A stretch of DNA of 64,000 nt, from NCBI GenBank assembly GCA_023055355.1, contig JALJCS010000004.1, positions 32,020,744 to 32,084,743 of the forward strand, written 5' to 3'. The notes below the pieces were generated by a model. It ran no database searches. It saw nothing but the letters and a program-made list of their open reading frames with translations, and was not told the origin of the DNA. Within the stretch, counting starts at the first letter, position 1, and each line of letters opens with the position of its first letter. Source of the stretch: Agelaius tricolor (lineage: Eukaryota > Chordata > Aves > Passeriformes > Icteridae). The position numbers and the translations under genes were made by a program. Below, one piece after another: positions 37,213 through 51,629 of the stretch.

Positions 37213-40200
37213 CTAGGAACCCTTGGAAAAGATGGTTTTAAGATGTCTGTGATGAAGACACTTGATGCATTAAATATATGGGTGTGACAAAATTGTGCCT
37301 GAAGATAACTGGAAGGCAGTGTTGGAGGGTGGGCACATCTGAGGAATGAGTAGCTGCAGGAGTGGAAAGGGGATAGAAATTTTGGGGCAGTAGCAATGAA
37401 GGGAATATATGGTGCCTCAACCCTGCTCTAGCAAAGAAAGTGCTCATCAGTGAGAAATTCCTGCTCCTCAACTGCTGTCATAGCAATTCCCCCAGCATAT
37501 CTAGGGTGACAGGAAAGACAGCTCTTGGGAAGGTGGTTGTGCTCCTTCCTCTCTTTCACTACCAGCAGCATTAGCCTTGTGTTGTACAGAACACACAGCT
37601 TTCAAGTTTGCCTAAGAGGTCAGAATTACACATCACGTCTCAGGCAGCTTTGCACTTGCCTGCTCTGTCAGCCAAGGCAGCGTGAGCCCTGGGCAGGAGG
37701 AGGGTGTATAGATGTCTGAGAGACAGATCCTGCTCTGCTGCTGACTGCCTGCAGAACATAGAAAAGCCAGAGACTCATCAGCCCAGCTGGGATTTATTTG
37801 CTGCCAGGGCCATATCCACAGATGCCAACTACCAACCCAAATTACTACAATTTATATGTCAGTTTCTTTATCTAGTTTGCTGGTGATTACTCTAAAGAGA
37901 ACCACTTTTAAATTTTTTTGCTTCAAGTAGAGGAACGTGCAAAGGTCTGTGCCCCTGGCAAGGAACCTGTGAATATTTCAGATTGGAGAGGGAAGCAGGA
38001 GGCTTAGATAGTCTCTGTCAGCATACAGAAGTGACTTTCAGGACCAGGAACATGTCAAAAGAGCGACCATGAGAAGTTTACATATAACTCCTTATCTAGG
38101 CAGTAATAGGCTGTGAACAGCAGGGATGCTCTCCTAGCTATCCTTTCAGCTTAACTTAAAATTTTGCTACACTTCAGACCTATTTAACTTTCTCTCCCTA
38201 TAGCTATCTAGTCACATGCTGTGGCACCCTTAAAGCACAGTTTGCATGTACCATGGGAGAAATGAAGCAAGTAATCACAGCCCACAGCCTGATACTGCCT
38301 GTGATAACAGGCATCAAAAAGTTAAATTCCTAGCACAGACTCTTCATTTGTGACTCTAATCTTTCTAGACAGATTATTTGCTACTCTTTTACTGCTGGCC
38401 AGCTCTCACAGGGAAGAATGAGGGTACCCTTCAAGCCTTGATAGAGTATGTGTGCATACAGCTTTCATAGAACTGCTTTTAAAACCTCCCAGTCTTTCAC
38501 CCAGAGGGTGATCTGTTGCACCCTCTAAAAGATATTTTTGGGCACAAGACAGTTTAGCAGTCTCTGGGCCCATCTCTATACTTTGGTTGTTATCATGTTT
38601 TGAGCAACAAACCTGCTTCTGAATATAGCTCTGTAATAAAGAGCCTTCAAAGTTTATCCTTTCCTGTTAAGGCTACTTCAGCTGCACAAAGAGCATGGAA
38701 GAGGTATTTGTCTTGTCAGACTCTTCCAAGAAGTGTAGGAGGTTGTAGAAAAAAAAGTGGCTTCAGCAATTCTTGTATCCTAGGAGAAAAGACATTCAGG
38801 AAAGTGAGTAGGGAGCTGAGAGCAAAAAGAGGATGCTCTGTATATTGAAAAGGAGTCCACAAATCAGTATCTAGGCTTTTCAAATATGTTTTAAACTTAA
38901 GCATCTATACACCCTTCATGTTATCACACTAAGTCTTCCATGAGACCATAAGACTTCTGCTGAGATGTGCAAGTTCTCCACAGAATAAGTCAAATGCTGT
39001 GGTTCCAGACTGCCTACAGAATCAGAAGGAATTGCAAGGTGGTGTAAAAATGCAAAAGTCATTAAAATCCTGCCTATCTCTGAAACTGGTAGAAGGAGGT
39101 TGGATTTAGCTGAAATGTTCTTTTGGCTAAATTAAGCCATTGGAGGAAGGTTAACATCATCACTTCCACTGAAGAGTTGTCCAAAAAGACATATGTATTC
39201 ATGTGCTTGTGTAGTGTGTATCTTTTGTGGGTACAGGCAAATGCTGTATTTGAACACTTTCTAGGGCAGGAATGTGAACAGTGGGAAGCCCCTGCATGTG
39301 GCTAGCAAGGATCCTTGCCAAAGCTAGATATGGAAACATAAATTGTTTTTTGGGGACCTCTTGAAAAGTTTAATCTCTTTCAGTCTGTGAGATGGTACAA
39401 ACTCTAAATGCTGTCCAGTGGTCAGCTACATTTCCCTCTTGACAAAAACTGACCCTAGCAATATTTCTTTAGAGCAGGTGTATCATTCATGCGTATCATT
39501 AATTGCTGCTGGACTTCCCAGCTCCAGCCTGGACATCCTTGAAAACTTTCACCAAAGCAAGGATTGATGGAAGATTCATAACAGTTGTTCCATGAATCTG
39601 TCCTTTTGAAAGTTTTGATGTGCTGACACACTGCAGCTAATTTTAATTTAATTTATTGATAATATCTTCAAATAATATTTATCCATTTTAAAAGCCAAGC
39701 CTTTTGTGATTACACCTATTTGATAACAACATTGCCTCAGAAGTGGGAAGGTAAAACAATCCAGGAATGAAACATTGTCTAGGGCTCTTGGAGGCTGACA
39801 TCTGAATGTACTTAGTGGAGAGGAAACCTTTTTTTACTTTCATTTCTTGCTTCTTTTATCCTTAAGCTCAGTAATAAACTAGCACTCTATGGTTAAAAAG
39901 TCAGGAGAACAGATGTATGGTACGAGTGTACCAGGATCTGTATTTCAGCTATGGGGTGTAAATTATAAGGAAGTCCTTCCAAGAAGGTTTGAGAGTATCT
40001 AGCTAGCTTTCATTGCTATTATATTGCAACAGTAAAGATGATTATTATCATTATTATTATTCCAGTCACTTGATTGCACTGAAGTAAACACTTCAGTCAA
40101 AGTTCATTAGGGGTTCACTATTCAGCTTATTGCTTTCAAGGTGAGTCATGGAGAAATTTCACCGAGCACTGTACACACTCCAGTCAGCTCCAAGCCACAC

Positions 40201-43200
40201 TTCTTATCAGGGCCTGGCTGGACTCTGCTAACTCTGCAGAACATTTGAAGGCACGAAGCATCATGCAATAAATGTTGAGGATTTTGGTGTTAGCAGCCAC
40301 ATGCTCTTTTCATTTTACATGGCTTTTTTCTTATCCCTGGCTTGTCCTTCACTTTTTTCATGTACATGTCCCTTTTGAGAGGGAACATGTCTAGTGATTA
40401 CAGCCTGTGGAAGCTTGGTTTTATTACATTTGGTTAAGCTTACTTTGCCACAGAGGGTGTGGGTTAGCAGTGAAATGAGAGAGTTAAAATGTTGGGTGTC
40501 TGGATGTGGCTCTGCCCCCAGGTGTGGTGCTGGTGCTGTGCAGACTGTGAGACCACTGAAGACTCTGGGGAAGCATTCCTGATGCTACTTGAGAACAACT
40601 TATGGTAAGGAATCAGTTATAGACCCTACTACAGTCTGCTTCACCCTGTTGTCCCAGCAAGCCACCCAAAGTCCCTGATATCCCCTCAAACCGCTGAAAA
40701 ATCTCCTCATGGAATGCAAGTTCCTACTGTCCTTATGAAGTTCTTTGAGTTATCAGAACAAAAAAGGACATACAGTGTTTTTCAGTGAAGTCCATCAATC
40801 TTAACAAGGTGTCTCTACCCTCAGCAAGAGGCTGTAGAGGAGAGACCAAAGAGGTGAACATGTTTTCCTGAAGCACATCCCACAGGGAGGTGTCTCCAGT
40901 TAGGCAGGACACAGTGCACCACACTGCCCCTGCCTCTGCAAATATCAGTGCTCTGGAAAACTCTGTATGTGCTGGGTGAACTGTGAGGGTTTGCATCACT
41001 TTGTCAGTACAGTGATCTGCAGATAGATGTGAGGATGCTCATTTTTAAGAATATATCAGTCTGCATGTGCTCCTTCCCAGCAGGAAGAAGAAGTCATCAG
41101 GCTGCTGTCCGGCAGAAGAGCTGCTGGTTCACCCTTTCCTCTCCACACACAGAAGTCAGTGCATTTACTAGGCCTTGGATAAAGGTTTCATGGCACCAAA
41201 GCTCCTGATACCAGAGCATTACCCCATCAAACTCTCCTTGTTTGCTCTTTCCCATCTTTCAGGTGAGGGTTGGAAAGAACAGTTTCACCAGCAGCTTTGG
41301 TGGGAACCGAACTAAGTGTTCAGGTCACTTCAGACCCTCTGGAAACTCTTGCCTCTTTTTCCAAGCTCCCCACAGCAAAAAGCCAAAGGACCAGCCCACA
41401 AACTCACCATGGAGTTGTCTGAAGCAGAGACAGGAATTCTGCTTGTATGGCATATTGTCCTGCAGTCTATGAAAACTAGGCTGAAATATGGAAGCCATCT
41501 CCTTGTTGTCTAAGCCAGGTTTTTCACAATCTACCCATATCTGGAATGACTAGCAATAGATTACCAGGTGTTGACCCTGGGTGGCTCTCTAGGATGCAAC
41601 CATTCTCTTGATGAAAGTTTTTCTTAAGAAAATGCAACACATCTTGATGCTCTCATGCATTATCGTACTAGATCCTCTCTGTCTTCCAGGTCTGTGAATT
41701 TGAACTCTTCAGCTGGCAGAGACCAAAGGAGGGCAGTGCCAGCTCCTTTGATGGAGCAGATGGCCTGTATTTACTTCTCAGTAAGTCCAACTAGTCACCA
41801 GTCTCCCAGTCAAAGTGAGGAGTTGTGAAACAGAGCTGGAACTTATGATAGTTTCCGTATCAGTGACACATCTTTTCAGCAATTTAAAATCTAGAAGAAT
41901 TTAACAAGTGGGTATTTCCAATATTAATGTTCTCTAATGATGACTTGGCAGAAGTCAAGATGACTTTGTTTTACATGCAGGTACTGTCACCTGGGTTTGC
42001 TGAACACAGGATTTTTGGCCTTTCTTTTGGTCAAATCATCAGTCTCTTTATACACTGTATCTTGTTTTCATAGACATTTTTAGCAGTAAGATGCTGTGGA
42101 TGGCTTAAAAATGCTTCTGCTGAAAATCTTCCTTCTGTCAGAATACTTATGTCTCCTAACAAGTGCCTATGTGGAGATGAACATCTCTGCTTCATCTTTG
42201 ACAGCAATGGAAATTGGGATGGTATGTATGCAGGATGAAAGACTGAGCCCTACGTTTTACCCCACTCTCATGGTGTTTTCTGAAATGGCATGTCAGAGAA
42301 ACATGTAAGATTGTAATATATTCCATACATTTTCTAGTATAATCAGTACACAAGAAACTCTTTGGATGTACAGTCACTAGGGAGTAGTACCTACCCTGTT
42401 CTGACTCAAATGCAGTATGATCTTTACCCTTTGCTGTAAATTGGCTCAGAGCACATCTTTATGTGTCAGTTTTACTACTTACTTTCAGATGTTACCAACT
42501 TCCAGCATTATGGGGCTGCTTTGCACTACATGTGATTTTCATTTTACACATTTTTCAGTTTCTTCATATGCCCAAATGAAAAATCCTGCATTCAGGGACA
42601 TCACATGGTTTTATGATACTATCTAGTGAAACTGTGCTCAGAAACTAATGAAGGGATTATCTTCATCCACATGTGGTATTTTGCAGCTGTAGGAGATACC
42701 TTATTATTCCTTGTTTGTTTTGCAGCTTCCACACAAGCATGCTGATCTGGTTGCTTTGTAGAAAGCCTTTACAAGTCGCTCTGGGGAAGGTTGTTTTGAA
42801 GCATCAGAGCCCACTCCTAAGAACAAGTAGTGCTGACACTTATCTGCTGCCACTTGTTAAGGGAAGCAAGGAACCAAGCATATATGTTGGAGGAGTCACT
42901 CGAATGTCCTAGATGGTAGGAAATATCATGTGTGGTAGGAAGGGAAGGAGCTTAGGAAAGTAGGTAAGATTAACTGCATGGGAGAGGATGACAGGAAAGC
43001 GCATGAGAACAAATGTGGTTTTAACACATTTCCCAAAATGGTTTCCCAAAAAGTTTCACATCTACTTCACTTTACTTTGGAAATTATTTCAGTCCATTTG
43101 CAGACAGCAGTGTTATTAAGGACAGCAAATACAACAAGTTTAACTGATATAGTATGTTGGATAAAGAAGATACTCCACACGGATGTCTCCATGCCAGGAG

Positions 43201-45044
43201 AAAAAAATGGTAGGAGAAAGCCCTACTTTTTTTAGTGGTCTTACAGAGAATCCAGCTCAAAGAAAGACGAATCCAGCTCCCAACCTTCTATTGGGACACT
43301 GGATTCAAGGTATATCTTGCAGAAAGGCTTGATTTGCATTTGCAGATGCCAAAGTCAGTGCCAAGGGAAAATTGAAGCTACACACCTGAGAAAGCACATG
43401 CCAATGTTCCACTTCTTTTGTGTCTGCTGGAATGGTATTAAGTCATATCAACCAATTGTGTGCTTTAGTGCTGAAGTGTGAGCTGCTGTGCAGTGAGCAG
43501 TGAGTGATGGTGGAGTGCAGATTAGCTGTCTGTTATTACTGCACTGCAGAGGTACTACTTTCCCCTTCCCATCTTGCTCCCACAAAAGAGACAACTCAGA
43601 GTCGCTCTGTCCCACTGCTTGGGAGTAACACCGGAAGCCAAATTAAGACACTGCTACAAGGACCCATTTGTTAACATATGTATGCTTTCCTTTCTGAAGG
43701 CCTGGACTTGTTACCAGTTGCCATAAATTACAGAAGATCATGCACTCAGCACAACCTCTGGCTCATACCCTCTGTTAGACACAAACCCCTTTATGGTTAG
43801 CTACACCATCATGGCTTTGAGGTTAAATCATTACGAATAGTTCTCACTGCCCCATGGCTTTACTCTCTATTGTTATTAGTTCGAAATCCCTGAGCCACTC
43901 TCCTCTAATTCTGAGCAGGTAATTTAATGGACTGAAGAAGAGTTTCATCTTAAAAGCCTTTTTCCTCTCACTTCTTTGTGTTGCAGAGCCTCTGACTAAA
44001 GCCTTCATAACCAGCAGAGCATGCTCCCTCACTGCTACATCTGCAAGCTGTTAGTTCAAATTTTCTGCTCACGCAGGACACAGAAGCTTTGTAAGCAAGT
44101 GATTTTGCATGGAGGGGTGTCTGAAAAAACACAGATCCAGTGTCTGAAAAAGCTAAAGCTTTCTGACAGAAAAACCTCCATCAGCAGGCTCCAAAACTGG
44201 CTGCCACACACCCACGGGCTGTGGCAGCAGCTGGCTGTCCCCTGCAGCCAGGCTGGACTCAGGTTGTGTCTGGGCTCTCCATGCCCAGCTGGGGCAGGCC
44301 CTATGGGAAGTGTGTGGGTGTTGGACCACCTGCAGGACCTTGTTGCCATTCCCCACTTTCTCAAAGGCCAGGAAGAAGGAGGAAGTCCGGCAGGGCTCAC
44401 CCAATAGTCCCTCTTGTCAGTCTTGATTTTGTTTTCTCCTATACCTTTGTACCACACAGAGACAGTTTCCAAAGAGACCAAGCTATCATATCTCCCTGTG
44501 CACATCCTAGAGGTGGACTGATGGATAAGCAATTTCAATATGAAGCCTTGCCTCCCCAAATTCAAATCCTAGACCAGTTTGCCAGAGAGAGAATGGAAAT
44601 GATTTTAAATTATGACTCCTATTTTCTCCATCCATTTGTAAAAGAGTAATATGGAAAGGTGCAGTATGAGATGATGTGGATCTTGTGTTTGAAGCTGAGG
44701 AAAATCCCTAGCATAAAGCCTTTTAGTTATGCTCTAACACAACTACCCCCATCTAGAGCCAGAGATGAAGCTTTAGCATCCCTTTAAACCACTCAGGTTT
44801 GCTTAGGTGTGCAGTATGATTGATGATATGCTTTCAGAATCTCACAACTCTTCATTTTCTTACTTTCTTTTTAGACCTTGAAGTATTAAAGTCACAGGAA
44901 GTCATTTCTTCTTGTTCTCGCAAGAATCAGTGCTCATCATGAATATAGTATAGTAGGCAGTCATTTAAGAGGAATTTATTTAATTCCAGTGAAAATTACA
45001 TAAGTGTTGGGAAATACAAGTTCTTCATGTCATGCCCTGAGTCA
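37213..45044. other. Intergenic desert, right-central part
   Basis: AT-leaning unique DNA. Overlapping opposite-strand open frames at 44.06-44.65 kb (up to 169 codons) sit in a locally GC-richer patch; they show no known motif and are not called genes. Confidence 0.65.
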
Positions 45045-45645
45045 GGGTGGCCTGGTGGACACTGAGTTGACCAGAAGGCAGCAGTAGCATATATATTCTG
45101 GCAAGTGTGTCCACTGTATTTGGCAGGGTTGCCAGCTCATGGAAGGAACTGATCCCTCCTCTCTACTCAGCCCTGTGAGTTACATCTGGATTACTGTGTC
45201 CAGTGCTGGATTCATCAGTACAAAAGAACATAGTGGAGTGAGGTCAGCAAAGGTACCTTGAAGATTGTTAAGGCACTGGGGTGTCTCTGATATCAGGAAA
45301 GGATGAGAGAACTGGGCCTTTCTAACCTGGGGAACAGAGGATTCAGGGGACTTCATCACTGTATATATATCTACTGGGAGAAAAGACGACAGATCTTATA
45401 GTGGTGTCCAGGACAGGAATAAAGACACCATGCATACACACTGGAATACAGGAAATTCCATCTAAACAAAAAAATCTTTTTTTCCTATGCAGGTGCTCAA
45501 ACACTGGAACAGGCAGCCACGGGGGGCTGTGGAGCCCCCATCCTTAAAGGTGGCTTTAGTCCAATATGAATGGAGCCTGAGCAACCTGCTGTGGGCAGGA
45601 GAGGCACTGGCCTCCAGAGCTGCCGTCCAGCCTCAGCGCCACCAC
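45045..45645 (+). mobile_element. Degraded CR1 LINE fragment
   Basis: Recognisable though diverged CR1 sequence in sense orientation: CCTCTCTACTCAGCCCTGTG, ACTGTGTCCAGTGCTGG, TCTAACCTGGGGAACAGAGG, TCAAACACTGGAACAGGCAG, GGGGCTGTGGAGCCCCCATC and GAGCAACCTGCTGTGG. Many indels and substitutions, plus a foreign-looking stretch near 45360-45480, indicate an old copy with no coding capacity. The terminal ATTCTRTG repeats are not visible. Confidence 0.85.
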
Positions 45646-46573
45646 AATTCAACCCTGCAGTTCCATCACACCGCACTACCTTCTAACTACTAAATGTGTT
45701 TGAGGGTATACTAGAGGAAGCAGTACTGCTTTACAGGATAAGGACAGTTGAAATTATAAGTGTAAATAAAACTTCTAAATTAAATGAAAGATTAAATAAA
45801 ATATGTTTTTGCACATGGGTTGAAGTGTAAGACTCCTGTATATTTGTCATCTCCAGGACACTAAGATCTTCTGAAGATTTTTTTCTGCTCTCCCTTCATA
45901 CATTCTGCTGCAGGTCAAAAATTTCCCAAAAGGGGTTGGATTTACCAAAATGTAGTTTACACAAAGATTTTGGGTTTTCTCTGTGTATACATACTTTTAG
46001 TCTTTCTGAATCTATGTCCCAATGATCCTGTGACTGCTGACAGCATCTTCCCACAGAAGATGAACTTCAGTGTGATTTTCACAACCCAGTAGCAAACCAT
46101 CTCTGAAGGTGAACAGTTCATACCCATGTCTTCTGTCTGACATTCAAAAGTGGTGACTGGCAATGGCCACCTCATGGAGGAGGTTCTATGGATAGATAAA
46201 AATCAGGAAGGGTGTAATTGGTGCCACTATTAGCTCTTGAGACAGGAATACAGAGAGTACATCACACATGGTAGTAGTTCAACGTGCCTGTTTCCTGTTC
46301 AACTAAACTGGCAAAGAATGAGTAAAAAATCTAGTAACTAGTTTAAACCCAGACTTGACTAAATGCAGTAGGGTATAGATTCAGAGGCTGTCAGCCAGAT
46401 ACTGTGACCATAAAATGTAGCATTCCTAAAACCTTTACATCTCTTCTAAAATTATTTCTTGATTCCATCTTTCATGGATAAGTGAATGCTTTGCTGGGCT
46501 CCTGTTGGTGTACATATCTGTAGGCTTGCCTATGCAGTTTTTTGCTTTTCCTAAGGTGGAAATTAGTATTTAT

Positions 46574-46636
46574 AAAAATAATAAAAATAATAAAAATAAT
46601 AAAAATAATAAAAATAATAAAAATAATAAAAATATA
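46574..46636. repeat. Nine-base microsatellite (AAAAATAAT)n
   Basis: About six and a half tandem copies of AAAAATAAT, ending in AAAAATATAAAAATG. The period of nine keeps any reading frame open and yields Ile-Ile-Phe or Asn-Asn-Lys repeats, which explains the apparent open frames here. Confidence 0.95.
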
Positions 46637-48684
46637 AAAATGGGAGAAGGGCCATTGCCCTTTTCCAATGTAATTTTTCACTCTTCCAATTCTTCCAACA
46701 TCATATCTCAACATAACTGAATGTGAGGAACCACTTTTTTTTTCTGTTGGTTACTGTGGAAGTTCTGTTTAAGAAGGATGCTTCCTCCCATAAAACACCA
46801 ACTGGTTCCTATCTCTCCAGTCACAGTGACATTTCTGACACTAGTTTTCACATGCTTCCCCAGCAGCCCTTCTTGCATAAGGCATGGTTTGTCCAGGTTT
46901 CAATGCAAGCAAACAGAAAATAGCTGATCACTACTATCTGAGTTAAATGGGGTATTACATGTACTTTATTCTGTTCAACTAGCAGAAATTCAGAGGAGAA
47001 ACTTGGTGACACAGTGGGACTCTCATACCTCATGGGCAATGGTTCCTGCTGCCAGCTTTCACACCAAGGCCAGCTGCATGGAAAGCGTTTGGCACAGAAA
47101 CTGAAAGGCTTGGTCATGCAAAAAAGCTTTCAAATTAAAATGAGAATATACCTCCCTGTTTTACACCTAAAATAAAGAAATTGAGGCAGTGTCAAGAAAT
47201 TGAGCTGTTAACTATACCAGGACTTGCTCCTTCACAGTTGGCTAAAAAGTGACTTGCTCTTATGGCCACCAGGAGATGAGGAGCTCAGACTGCAAAACTT
47301 GGAGAGGTCTTTGTCATAGGAGAAGGACAAGCAGACAGCACAGGGCTATCTTATTCTCAGGCCAGAATGCAAAGACATTCCAGCTGATGGTTTCACAAGC
47401 TTTTGAGTCTTGACACCAGCTGAGTGACTTGTTTCTGGTTATCCACTTATCTTGCCTGTATCTTCCTCAAGCCCAGCATCTCAACTTGCACCTTCAAAGA
47501 CATCTAAAACAATGGACAATTTTAAGACAGACTTTGTTGAGATGTCAGTGTTTGTGAAGTCACCTCTGTAAAGCCAGTACCTGAGACAAGGCTGGCAACC
47601 CAACCTATCCAGCAGGGACTCTCCCCACACCTTCTGCAGCCCCTGTTGTGCTTTTCCTATGCTCAGTTCTCATGAGGGACAAGCACTATCACTGCAGTAG
47701 CTGTCAGTAATCTTCCTCTTCTCTCAGTGAACCCACTCCTGCCCGAGCACAACAGAAAGGTGTTCCTTTGCCTTTACCTCCCCAGGGCAGCCTAACATCT
47801 GCACCACCAGCACTTCCTTGATGAGGAAGGGTACTGCCATCCACTTTCAGGAGCCCACTTCAAAAATTTGGAGTCAAGGTCCAGAACAGAGTCTGTTCAT
47901 TGCTCTTATACATAAGATGCCAGGGCAGAAAAAGGCAGCTTTCCCCTGGGCCAGGGGAGCAAGGCCAGGCAATAAGCCAGGTACTGCCTGGGGAGCTATT
48001 AATTCTGAATTCCTCTAGTTATCTACATTTATACACCTCTACAAAGCTATAAAAATTTTTGTCTCAGCATGTGTACAGAGGGCCCATACTGCCAACAAGT
48101 AGTTGGCTGTCTCTGATTATGAGATCTCCCAGGCATGCTATTTTGCAGACCTAATGAATAATTGTTCTTCATACTACTTTCCACAGCTGTTTTTGTGCTC
48201 CACAGCCAGCAGAGGCTCTTGGCCTCCTGTACAAATCCCAAAAGTGGAAGTTCTCAGGAGGTATGTTCTACCATCACATGAAAATATCTGTGAAGAAGAA
48301 GCTAGAAGGGCATAAGAAGAGAAATGCAACCACAACTGCAGCACAAATGTGAATCTTTGAGTATCAAATCAGTTGCACTGTACAGGAGATACAGGCATCC
48401 ACACATCCAAAAATGCCACAGAATTTGTATTGAAGAAGCAGACAGCATAGGGGGCCATAAGATATTTTACCAGCTGACTTACTGCCAGTAAGACAGTGGC
48501 TTGCAGTAAGCACTAGACAATTTCAGAGCAATGCCTTCTCCTCTTTTCCATCAGTTTGCACAGCTGCACCAGCAGATGTAGGCACTCTGCTCTAGAGAAG
48601 CTCATGGCTTAAAGAATGCTACAACCACTGTAAAACTGTGTGAGGAAAATCATATGCTAAGTCATAATCATCTTGCATAAGCTA

Positions 48685-48713
48685 TTAATCATCCTCCCCA
48701 TGAGGATGATTAA
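48685..48713. repeat. Perfect 12-base-pair hairpin
   Basis: TTAATCATCCTC (48685-48696) and its exact reverse complement GAGGATGATTAA (48702-48713) flank the loop CCCAT. Two further pairs form past one mismatch. No mobile element or gene context was recognised. Confidence 0.75.
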
Positions 48714-49035
48714 GAGACTTTTTACACACTTTTAATAAAGGAAAGGAAAAACACTTAGGGATGCAACAAGCTTTCAAGATGAGTGAGTAGTAGGGCTCAG
48801 GATCTAAGAAGGAGAAGGAAACAAAGTACAGGGTGATGTAATGGAACTGTAGCAAGACATGAACAAGTGACTGTAAGAAACGCCGACTCCAGTGACATTT
48901 GTTTGTTATCAAAGCAATTTGTCCAAGCCTCATCTCAATTTTTTCAAATAGTAGTAGAAATGTCACTCATCCCCTGATGACTGGCGATTTGAGTAAAAAA
49001 TCTGGGACATACATATACTATATATAACAGTGTGT

Positions 49036-49612
49036 TGTCCTGGGTTTGCGTGGGGGGATACAGTTAATTTTCTTCTCAGTAGCTGGTACAGTGCTCTGTT
49101 TTGATTTTAGTATGAGAATAATGCTGATAACACACTGATGTTTTAGTTTTTGCTCAGTAGTTCTTCCCCAAAGTCAAGGACTTTTCAGTGTCTCCTGCTC
49201 TGGCACTGAGCAGACACAGCAGCACCTGTGAGGGCCTGGGCGACTGACCTAAACTGGCTGACCCGAGGGCCATCCACACCACACAGTGTCATGCCCATGG
49301 CTGATTTGTGCTGGGGCATGGGCTGGGTATCAGTCAGTGGGTGGTAAGCAATCGCATTCTGCATCACTTGTCCCTCTTCAGTTTTATTCTTCTGTCTCTC
49401 CTTTCATTGCTACGACATTACAGCTATTACAGAATAGTTGTTGGTGTTGTTACTGTTATTACATTTTAATTTGTTTCAATTATTAAACTGTTCTTATCTC
49501 AACCCGAGTGTAACAGGTTTTTTCCTGATTCTTCTCTCCACTGTGGAGAGAGTAGGGGAGAGAGTGAGAGTATGCACCACGCAGTGGTGCCAGCTGGGAT
49601 TAAACCATGACA
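49036..49612 (+). mobile_element. Solo LTR, ERVL-like family, copy C
   Basis: A 577-base LTR from TGTCCTGGGTTTG to TTAAACCATGACA with TGTC/GACA terminal inverted bases, flanked by a perfect 5-base duplication TGTGT (49031-49035 and 49613-49617). An ATTAAA polyadenylation variant lies at 49482-49487 and a T-rich U3/R region precedes it. It is the best-preserved of the three related copies and the only one in plus orientation. There is no internal sequence. Confidence 0.88.
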
Positions 49613-49617
49613 TGTGT

Positions 49618-51629
49618 GTACACACAAATATTAATATATACTTATAAATAAAAATGCTTGGTATATGTTCAGGATTTGAATTTTTTCAGTTCTACTTTTT
49701 CTTAAAAAGGTCAGGAGGTACCAGTCTGTCAAAGGGCTTTGGTTTTCTGGTCTTTTTTATTAGGAGATGAATAAAGACAAGTGATTGCCTGGAAAAATAC
49801 TTCGGACGTAAAACTGAACAATGTTAGATGCACACACTGTGAGGCAGAAAAAATATTTATGTGGGACTAATTCCAGTATCTGATATTGGTTCAGTATATA
49901 GATTGTTGAACTTTCTTCCATCTGTGATCCTAGTTTATACCAGCAGCTCATAAACCAAAACAAATCATATTTTTAAAAACAAAGGAAGTCCTGCTTAAGT
50001 AAAACTCCTTTCTAACATTTAATGTTCAACAAAACCAAAGAAGGAAACAGTGGTGAAAGCAAACAAATATGAATTATGAGGAATATCACTCAATTTATTT
50101 CAGGTAAAAGCTGCTTAACTTGGTCTGACTGTTAAACAGATTCACGAGCAGATTCAGATCAAGCAAGTTAAAACTCCCTCTAACGGCTACTGGATAAAGG
50201 ACAGACTTGGAAAAAATGAAAAGCATCTCACTGTATTTGAAACCTATTTTTCACTAAGAAAATGTTGGTATGAATTATTTTGAAAAATGAAACTTTAGCC
50301 AGTGCCCAAAATTCTTTTCAATTACAACTTTTTTTGCATTCCTAACATAAAGTTTTTATGAGCTTTGTAAGATGCGTTATGCAAAAATTTACACATTATG
50401 TAAAATGTGTTTTCTCTAACATGCCTGTTGCTTTAGCAAACTGGCTTAGAAAAGCACTCTGGACAGATGATTCCTCCCGTACACAAAAAGGGTCCTGGTA
50501 TTCTACAACACCACTCCCAACAGCAACACTAAACACTTACAGAGATGACTTAGTTACAGAATCTGGAATTCACAGGCAAAATAAGCATTTAACCTGTGCA
50601 GGGAGTGTAATAAAATTAGAAAATATTACATTCTGCTCACAAATACCCAGCAGAAATTGTCCCCAGAAAAACCATGAAAATTAAGAACAATCAACTCCTC
50701 TCAATTGGATGAGCACTGTGTGCAGGATTAAATTGTTAAGGCAGAAAAGTAACTAACAGATTGCTTGTTAGCACCAGTTAGATGTGCTGGCAGCAACATA
50801 TAGGGAAAAAACTAAGTCACCAATTTAGAAAGCTTCAACCTCTGTCAGAATGAGACCTAGCAAAGCCTTTTCCCACAACCCTGAGGCAATTTCAGTTCTC
50901 AGATAATTTTGGTTGGATAGTCTCCTTTATTTCTATCTTTATTTTCTATCCCTACAAACAGACATGGAATTAAAAACTGAGAGGCCATTATTTGATTTCT
51001 CATTAGCAGTAATGATTCTGTGCATCATTTTTACAGCCTGAGGGTAATTTCAACTACAAATCACAACTACAACTACAAAAAACAAGAATCTCAGGCTCTT
51101 GCTGATCAAAAGTGAAATGTTCTCAGAAGGGAAGTATTCAAGGGGGCAGAAATTTGAAGTAAAGTGAATTGAACATTTAAAACAATGTAAAAACTGATTC
51201 TAAAAAGCAGACTTTTATTCAAAAACTGAACTTCAAAAAATGCTGATTTTTTATCAAAAGCTCACCAGAGCCGTTCCCCTCAAAACCAGTCTAGTAATTC
51301 TCCCACTTTAGTAACAGAAGTTTTACAGAGAACTGTGGATTAGACCAGTCTTTTATGCTAGCCTGCACCCCCCCCTTCAGAATAAGAAAGGCATATGGAA
51401 TCTGATCCAAATCTCACTTACATAAATAAAATTTTTGTGAATTCACACTAGCCTACATGAACTGCTGTTACCTCTTCTCATAGCTGCTGGAGGTTCAAAG
51501 GACTAATGACTGCTTACCCCAGCAACTTAAGTAGTAAGCACATTTATAATGGCAGATAAAATAAGAAGTATATTTTGAAAGTAGGGCATATTTGCCTGCA
51601 AGATGCTAGAGACACAAGAGAGAGCAGTG
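49618..51629. other. Intergenic DNA immediately downstream of DMRT2
   Basis: AT-rich unique DNA. A short block around 50.98-51.06 kb (GGCCATTATTTGATTTC, CATTAGCAGTAATGATTC) contains clustered TAAT/ATTA motifs. No open frame of interest. Confidence 0.6.

Larger units (their letters stand above)
45646..49030. other. Intergenic between CR1 and LTR copy C
   Basis: Unique AT-leaning DNA with the nine-base microsatellite at 46.57 kb and the hairpin at 48.69 kb. No gene recognised. Confidence 0.7.

Noticed and set aside
44056..44649. Overlapping frames of 128, 142 and 169 codons on both strands
   Set aside because: No motif, no splice-consistent structure, and simultaneous openness on both strands points to local composition.
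46472..46720. Open frames with repeated Ile-Ile-Phe or Asn-Asn-Lys
   Set aside because: Products of the nine-base AT microsatellite, which never creates a stop in these frames.
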